The notes beneath the pieces are model-generated. The model was not told the DNA's origin and made no database searches. It was given only the letters and a program-made list of their open reading frames with translations. Positions 57,505-64,000 of a stretch of 64,000 bases of DNA are shown in pieces; the first letter of the stretch is position 1; each line of letters starts with the position of its first letter. Source of the DNA: Chlorops oryzae (Eukaryota; Arthropoda; Insecta; Diptera; Chloropidae); the NCBI GenBank assembly GCA_020466095.1, contig CM035809.1, positions 24,502,455 to 24,566,454 on the forward strand. Direction: 5' to 3'. Position numbers and translations under genes: made by a program.

Positions 57505-57643
57505 CAGAGTACACTCTCTAAAGCGGACACCTACGGGACCGAAAAACATATCCGCTTAAGAGGATCTATTTGACTGGTGGGAACACCAGAGCATTCCTGT
57601 AAAGTGTCGGCTTAAGAGGGGTGTCCTCAAGGAGAGTACACTG
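57505..57643. mobile_element. TA MITE of P family, copy P3
   Basis: Ends CAGAGTACACTCTCTAAAGC and, inverted, CAGTGTACTCTCCTTGAGG bracket 139 bp. TA precedes the left end (57503-57504); on the right TA occurs two bases farther out. Internal GCGGACACCTACGGGACCG, AACACCAGAGCATTCCTGTA and GTGTCGGCTTAAGAGG match P1 closely. Non-coding. Confidence 0.7.
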
Positions 57644-57645
57644 TG

Positions 57646-59816
57646 TATCCCTAACAGACGGATTGATCAAATATTGTTACCAAAGAGGAAGCTAATAAAG
57701 GAGGTCTTTTATTCTGGGCACCATTCGGCATTCAAAAAGGGGTCGAAAAGAGTTCGTAAAACATTCGGAGTTACTTCAAAAAATTTCATGCTCGGAATCT
57801 GGACAGATCCACGCAAAACGGCCCAAAAGGAAACACCCGGAACAGCCATTCTGGGCAGAAATAAGGCAATTTCATTGCTTAACTGTTCTTTAAAGTTTTC
57901 ATAATTATAAATCCTTTAGAATCACAACATCCTGTTCGTTTGAAATGTTATAAGCTAAAATCTAAAAAAAAAAATTAATGGGACGGGTGCGGGTTGAATG
58001 GTATTACCCAGCTTTCCTATCTCAAGGTGTCTTCTTTTGAAAGCTATCAGTCTTACTTGAAGACACAGAAATTTCCCTGAACTAAGGAAAGATCCTGCAA
58101 CAGTGGTATGAATCAAAGGTCAAAAGGTCAAAATAAATTTTAAAAAAAATTTTTTTAATTCAAATTTTAAAAAACAACAATATCAGTTTTTCAGTCTTCT
58201 GGGACTAATCGTGAGACCACTGTATTTAATTATTTTTATTTATTATCTTTTTAATATGTTCTCCCTCGAGGAAAAAAAAAGTCACTCATAGGTGTTCGTG
58301 TTGTCCGCGTTTAATAAATTCATTAGCTCTGCTCAATAGCACGATATAGAACCACAACAGCTCATCAAGGACGTATGCATATAAAGAAGGAAAGAAAGAT
58401 ATGTAAAGTATAATAAAAAAAATAAAAATAAAAAAACAAAAGAAAAGAAAAAAGAAACAATTGGTACAACGCCCCACCGAAACCGGCGATACTTTCAATA
58501 CTCCACACTGCTTTACTAATGACCGCAAAAGTGTGAATTCACCGACAAAAAGAAAAAAAAATAAAAATAAATATAAAAAATAAAAAAAAAATTAAAAGAA
58601 GAAAAGAAAAAAAGACCCAAAAAAATAGAATAAAATTACAAAAGAGAAAACACAAGAAAAGAAAAAATGAAAATAAACAAAAGATTGATTTCATTAATCT
58701 CCAAGGGGTTCTTTTATTTGGCGTTTGTCGAAATCGATAATTTTTTTTTTTTTTTCTAAATCCCAAGTCGTTTATCGCGGACTTTAACCCAACTCGCCTG
58801 TTGCGCCATCGCTTCGACTAGGGTTGGATGAACTCTTTTTTATGAGAGAATCGAAAACTATACGAAAAAAAAAACATAAAATTTTGCGTGCCTTAATAGG
58901 CCTTTTTTTATGATCGATTTTCTACATATATTTATTGCGTATCTTCTCCTCTTCACATCAAAGGAAAGTTAGTTGACTTTGTGTGAAAAGCCGCCTCCGG
59001 TCATTCGATGGTCATTGATTGACCATGAAAGCTATCCATTAAAGTGACCATTAGAAATTAACTGTCAGCTAAGAATATGCTCATTAGAGAAGAGGGGCCG
59101 CCACTAATTCGTTTTGGATTTGGTTTTATTAATTGGATTGATGGAAGATAATGAAGCGAAAAGAGTTTCTGTTACATTTTCATACATATAAATTTTTTTT
59201 TTTTTTTTGACTGATGGGATGAGTGGAACTTATTTAATAGCGGAAAAATATGTCCCAGTGAAGTGTAAAAAGGACGGAATTGGGAAATTTTATGAATCAA
59301 GTCGTTGCCTTATATGCAATGGAGTCTTTCAAGTGGCTTCATTCAAAGAGTAAGAAGGTGACGCCTACGAAATATATATTCCAGTTTTACCTGAAGTACT
59401 CAGAAGGTTTTTTTTTTTTAAAGGATATTCAACATCTAGAGGTCTTCTATAGGTCCTAAGAGAATCTTCGATGGGAATTGGCGATATATGAATAATTTAC
59501 TGCATATATCAAAGGCGTTCAAAATAGATTTCGGGATCCTTGAACACCGAAAACTGAGCTTCTCAATAAAGGGAACATATAAAAATTCAGAATCAAGGAT
59601 AATAAATGCAAAAACAGGTCTTATCGTTTGAAAATTGAATACCAGTTGAGGAGTTTTGAAGGGCAATCCCATTGCCTGGACCTGATCAACCACATTAATT
59701 GATGTGTTCCCTTAAAAATTCACGAGTGGGCGCGAAGTTGTATTGAGAGCCCGAAAGAGCACTTAAGGGGTCCTCATGCGAAGGTTCTTTTCGACCTCTT
59801 GGCCGATAATTATCAA
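57646..59816. other. no gene recognised; possible degraded tRNA-like tail
   Basis: A-rich tracts lie near 58408-58460 and 58545-58680. On the minus strand a GATGGCGCAACAGGCGAGTT (about 58785-58815) resembling a pol III A box is followed by GACTTGGGATTTAG and an A-run. That is suggestive of a short SINE, but a B box at proper spacing is missing. Low confidence. Confidence 0.4.
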
Positions 59817-59818
59817 TA

Positions 59819-59949
59819 CAGTGTACTACCCCTACCACTTTTTGGGAATCCTCTAGTTTTCCTTCATCTCGAATAGTTTCCTCTTATGTAGACACCTCTG
59901 ATAAAAATTTTTCGGTCCCATAGGTGTCCGCTTAAGAGAGAGTAAACTG
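59819..59949. mobile_element. TA MITE of P family, copy P4
   Basis: It begins CAGTGTACTACCCC after TA (59817-59818). It closes with TTTTCGGTCCCATAGGTGTC and CGCTTAAGAGAGAGTAAACT then G, matching the P1 end in inverted orientation. The right TA is displaced by two bases (59952-59953). The left half is decayed. Confidence 0.65.
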
Positions 59950-59953
59950 AGTA

Positions 59954-62003
59954 CAGAGAGTGGGTACACTCGCCTAAGAAAGCCCTCATTTAGGTACATC
60001 TCTCTTTAGGTTGTTCGACCCTCAAAACTTTCCCTTTAAGGCCTCAATATTGATTGATACAACACTGCATTGGACGACTTACTATCACAATCGATGACTA
60101 TGTGGACTTGAACAGACACTTTGGGGGCTAGTATTCTCTTCTCAAACACAAGCTGTTATCTCTCTTAACCGTCTTCGAGCAAGACGAAATCTTCATTCCT
60201 TCAATTTCTGAAGTTCAAGTAACACCTGAGTAATTCCTAATTACAAAAGAAGTACATTAAATTCTAGGCTAAAAAGAAAACCAAGAGGAGAAAAAAAAAG
60301 TTATCTATATAATCATCAACGTTAGACGACTCCTCCATGGATTCCGACACATCATGAATGACAACAGAGCACAGCAGGATGGGTCGGAAAACGAAATACC
60401 GCTGGGAAATGATATTAATCGAGAGTAGCTACGCAAAAGGCCATGCGAGATGGCAGACCGGAGAATGAGTGTATGAGAGAGGGTGATAAGGCAATCGGGA
60501 AAAGGGGGGTTGAAATTAACCAACGAAAGGGAAAGAACATTGCGCAGAATAATTACATAAGTAATTAAATTCCTGCATTCCCCGTGGACTTGATCCATAC
60601 ATACAAATGTTTGTCCAAAAAAAAAAAGAAAAAACAAAAATAAAATAAATAAAGAAACAGATTCACGCACAGCTGAACAAAATTGTCTACACATATCAGA
60701 ATAGAGCTCAGACCCCGTCTAAATAAATCCGAAAGCTTGACAGCAAGAATGACGATGGAAATCTGCAAAGAGGAACCATAAAGCAAGTCAAGCAGACAGA
60801 CAGACAAACCAACCATTCAACAAACCAGGTGCAATGACCGACCGCAGCCAGCGCAACGCCAAAACACCAAACCAAGAGAGGAAGCAGAAGAAACAGAAGA
60901 AAAAAAGACTTTGAGGAAAAGAGAAAAAAGGAAACTTTTCCGCGTTCAAGAAAATTCCAAACAAATGTAGAGAAGAAATGATGACCATCGTCAGTCGAAA
61001 CGTCGCGTCGTTACAGTACTGGGAGTCGGTTTGTCAGCGAAAGCTTCGTATGCTTAGATATTAGGCTTGAAGCGTTTTAGAAGACGACGCAGAAGAGGAA
61101 CAAATGATGATGTACAACAACATTGATCATCATGAACGCACCCAGAAGCACCAACAATAACAATAACAAAAAAATTCTGCAAGCCATGGTTTAGAAATCA
61201 CAGCGTGGAACCGAGTATTAGGTGTTAGGCTCACCTTAGAGAGTTCGCGCGAGCAAAGGGAGAGAAAGAAAAAACTATGCGAAGAAGAAGTGAAGATTCA
61301 CAGAAGAAAAGGCAAATCCAATTTCATAGAAAATTGTGCGCATGCGCAGCACAATGGATGATCATGACGATCATGAGAAGGTCGATAATGATCGCGAGCT
61401 GCTTTCGTTGGGATGAACCTGCCCCATCATGGGAGCGACGAACAAGAGCGACGAAAACGCGCTGGGTTATTTGGCACTGAACTTGAATTTTGTGCTCTGC
61501 TCTGTGCTTGTGAGTGTGTGTGTGTGTGTGTGTGAAAACGTGACTCTGCGCGATGTATGATGATGATGATGTGAGTGTCTGCCTTTATGGGGTATGGAGA
61601 GATGACTCCGAGGTCACATTGTGCAAGTAATCCAAATCGCAAGTTATACTCAATTACATAATCTACAGGAAATCATTACGAAAGCAAATATATGCATATA
61701 CATATATATATCTTATAACAAAAGGTTGTGGAGAAGAGAGAAGGCAATATTGTTTTCCCGATTTTCAATTATGGATTTGTCTATAAGGCATTGATACAAT
61801 TGGATAATAGGATAAAAGGAATATTAGTTGGGATCAGAAAATATTTGCGAAGATCAAGAAATAAAAATCGACTTCGATAATATTAAAAGAGCTCAGTATA
61901 GGAACGTACCGGTATTTATACCGAATTATTACCGAAGATTTTTATTACACATTGTTTTATTGAACAACTTATCTTTTACACACAAATTAAGCCTTCTACT
62001 ATA
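59954..62003. other. no gene recognised; (GT)n and (TGA)n
   Basis: (GT)n lies at about 61511-61533 and (TGA)n near 61557-61572. The 129-codon minus-strand frame at 60305-60694 is F/L/S-rich without a domain. A (CAGA) run lies near 60792-60807. Confidence 0.5.
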
Positions 62004-62005
62004 TA

Positions 62006-62420
62006 CCCTGCAGTAATATGGACTGACCCAAGTGTAGCCTTCGGTCAGTCCTTCATGTTACCCGTACTAGTCCCCTCATAATTCCACTTCTAATGTATTC
62101 AACTGACCTTTTTAACATGGGCCTGTCATTGAAGAGGAACTAGTCGCCAAAACGGCTGATCATAGGTCAGTTTTTTTTTGGGTCAATAGTCGTAATTTTG
62201 TCTGGTTTTAGGATAGTCAAATGAGGAAAATAAAACACCAATTTCTTATATATATTCTAGGTTGACGAAAGTGTCATTTACAGACTACCCTTAAACCAAC
62301 CCGTTTATTACCGACAGCGGGCTAGCCGAATTCGATGGAGCGAATCGCCATAAAATAACCGGTAGGATTTGGACTGGGTAAAGGCATTATTAGGAAATTG
62401 ACCGGCTCATTACTGCAGGG
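62006..62420. mobile_element. TA-flanked element with CCCTGCAGTAAT ends
   Basis: The left end CCCTGCAGTAAT and its exact inverted copy ATTACTGCAGGG bracket 415 bp, each next to TA (62004-62005 and 62421-62422). Subterminal GACTGACC/GGTCAGTC motifs occur several times near the left end and a related ATTGACCGG lies near the right end. There is no open frame of note, so this is a non-autonomous element. The TA target is compatible with Tc1/mariner types, but the end sequence is not one I can assign. Confidence 0.65.
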
Positions 62421-62422
62421 TA

Positions 62423-63008
62423 AGAAAATATAGAAGAGCTGCAAGAGATATAAGGATTTTTTAAATTTAGTTCAACTGTCCACTTCGTGTCAAAAATATC
62501 GTTCCTCAATAAACTCAATACACTACCCTCTTGAGCCAATACACGATCAACCTTATGCAGAAGGTTTAGCTAGGGGCCGCGGGAACGCCATATCGTTCCC
62601 CTATTTAATTTTGAAGTCGATAATCAGTGACGTATATATCAATTTTCACGCCTTAATGAGTCCTCGAACCCGTGAGAGATATTGAAATTAAACGAACTGT
62701 ACTAAAATTATAAACATTCTTCCTAAGAGGTTCCTAATTAACATCAGGAATTTTATTGAAAAGTTCTAGTAAAAGCATATAAAAATAAAAATAAAAAAAA
62801 CTTGAAGCATATTTTCAGGCGACTAGGAGCAAGAAAAAAAATTACGTTAATAAGTGAATCTTCACAGTCTAATCCCTGAGGCTTTGGGGTTCCTGATACG
62901 ATTTTTCCCTTTAATAGGGTAGAAGCATATTTGGATCAGAGCATGAGACTAAGAGCCGCCCACTGACGATCACTAATATACAAGTATATTACTAAAAGAA
63001 CAAAATAT

Positions 63009-63051
<43 letters not shown>

Positions 63052-64000
63052 TCCGATTTAACCCGCTAATACTGACGCATATATTCAAATTAATTTTCAT
63101 TTCTTCATTGGCGGATTTTAGGAAAAAAGCCCAGTGGGAAAAATTTCTTCAGACTATTTTTTTTCATATTCTTTTTCTTCCATGTTTTCTTCCATTCTGT
63201 CCAGAACTTCAATGTACCCGATGCGATGTTCCGTTGCCATATCCAGAGAACTGTCCTCTGCTTTCTCGCCTGGCATTTTTTTGCGTTCGTCGTTGTCGAG
63301 ACAATTTTGGGCCATCAAAAGATCAACTTCTTTTTTCTGTAATTGCACTTTTTTTTTTCATTTAAGCGCCAGAGAACTGAAATTGTATACAGTGGTTTCT
63401 GGTTCTCGTCCGTGTATAGCCCGCTTTTGCCCACCTGTTATAAATCCACCACTGCATTGATTAGATGTTCTTAAGATGCACTAAGCAGAACAAGACATAC
63501 GTAAAGCAAATTCTCTGTAAGGGGGGAAAAATTGGCCCATTACCAAGGAAATTCATAGCGATGTTTCAAAAAGTTAACTCGGTGAAGCGATATTTAGTAT
63601 ACAACCCATTCCTCAAGCTAATCTGTAAGGTCAAATGGGTTAAAAATTGATTGGAAAAAAGGATTTTTCTTTCATTCAAATTTCTTTAAGTTAACAGCTC
63701 TATTTATGGTCTTTGGCAGGACTTTTTTTTTATTTAATAGAGCTTAAGGAAGATGCAATTTAAAGGCGTTATTAAGAGAGAAAGAGAAACAAAATGGATC
63801 AAAAGCAGAAACCGATTAAATGGCACAACATGTGCAAGAAAGTAATTAACGTCCACGAGAAGCTGTACAAAAATAAAACAAAATAATATTTTAATTAAGA
63901 AACAAAATCTAGAGAAAACGAAACTATGGAAAAAGAAGAAAATCATTTCGAAAGAATTCAATTAAAAACCGTGACAAGAAGGAATAACAAGAATCGATAC
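62423..64000. other. no gene recognised; 34-base A-run
   Basis: A 34-base A-run lies at 63013-63046. The overlapping plus-strand frames at 63108-63460 are rich in F, S and R and lack motifs. The complementary frame at 63154-63348 (basic and acidic, 64 codons) also shows nothing recognisable. Confidence 0.45.

Noticed and set aside
58741..58815. tRNA-like sequence with poly(A) on the minus strand
   Set aside because: An A-box-like string is present but no B box at normal spacing; too weak to call a SINE.
1..64000. CRISPR arrays, operons, LTR retrotransposons and viral integrations
   Set aside because: No regularly spaced identical repeats with unique spacers, no prokaryote-like gene clusters, no paired LTRs with a primer-binding site, and no viral gene remnants were recognised.

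Overview
The window looks like gene-poor, repeat-rich nuclear DNA from an insect, most likely a brachyceran fly. It is AT-rich throughout, with no open reading frame that reads as a host protein, no rRNA and no clean tRNA. It has fly-style purine/pyrimidine runs such as (GA)n, (CAA)n, (CA)n and CATATGTATGTA, two D,D34D mariner transposons, RNase H-bearing non-LTR retrotransposon remains, and many short inverted-repeat elements. Nothing resembles a bacterial operon or a CRISPR array. I cannot name the genus. The DNA is either intergenic or a very large intron; the sequence does not say which.

Layout. 1-353: (GA)n tract. 2-3.2 kb: cluster of three foldback elements (TA-, TA- and ATA-flanked). 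4.6 kb: inverted repeat. 6.7-7.2 kb: copy of an AT-microsatellite-bearing repeat (family N). 8.8 kb: TA-flanked MITE. 10.4-11.6 kb: TTAA-flanked MITE, then a composite of two CAGCCC-ended MITEs around a 391-bp body. 13.9 kb: long hairpin. 14.95-16.26 kb: mariner copy 1. 16.9-17.2 kb: TTAA-flanked candidate running into a 104-bp tandem duplication. 19.6 kb: non-LTR 3' relic. 22.1-22.6 kb: degenerate TTATCCG tandem array; 24.6 kb: CCGGATAT array. 26.3-26.9 kb: three TTAA-flanked MITEs. 28.6-29.25 kb: second copy of the composite, inverted relative to the first. 31.3 and 33.0 kb: two tRNA-like sequences. 33.6-34.1 kb: nested TTAA/TA elements. 36.4-37.5 and 41.85-42.6 kb: long AT tracts. 45-46.3 kb: GC-richer cluster (90-bp foldback, hAT-like MITE with 8-bp target duplication, TA MITE, 52-bp non-LTR fragment). 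46.4-47.2 kb: third CAGCCC MITE split by a microsatellite-carrying insert with a 14-bp target duplication. 49.1 kb: second copy of that insert. 50.66-51.33 kb: 5'-truncated non-LTR insertion with a 14-bp target duplication. 52.15-53.43 kb: mariner copy 2, inverted. 55-60 kb: more TA MITEs. 62.0-62.4 kb: TA-flanked element with CCCTGCAGTAAT ends.

The annotation is therefore a history of insertions rather than a set of cooperating genes. Its best-supported parts are those where target-site duplications fix the boundaries: both mariners (TA), the hAT-like MITE (ATACCTAG), the truncated non-LTR copy (14 bp), the 52-bp non-LTR fragment (8 bp), and the microsatellite-rich insert (14 bp). The least ordinary items are three. 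One is the duplicated composite, in which short MITE ends flank a unique body. Another is the poly(A)-ended insert that appears to spread a (TTTATTTT)-type microsatellite. The third is a TTAA element of about 110 bp interrupted by a TA MITE, with an uninterrupted relative of the same length nearby.
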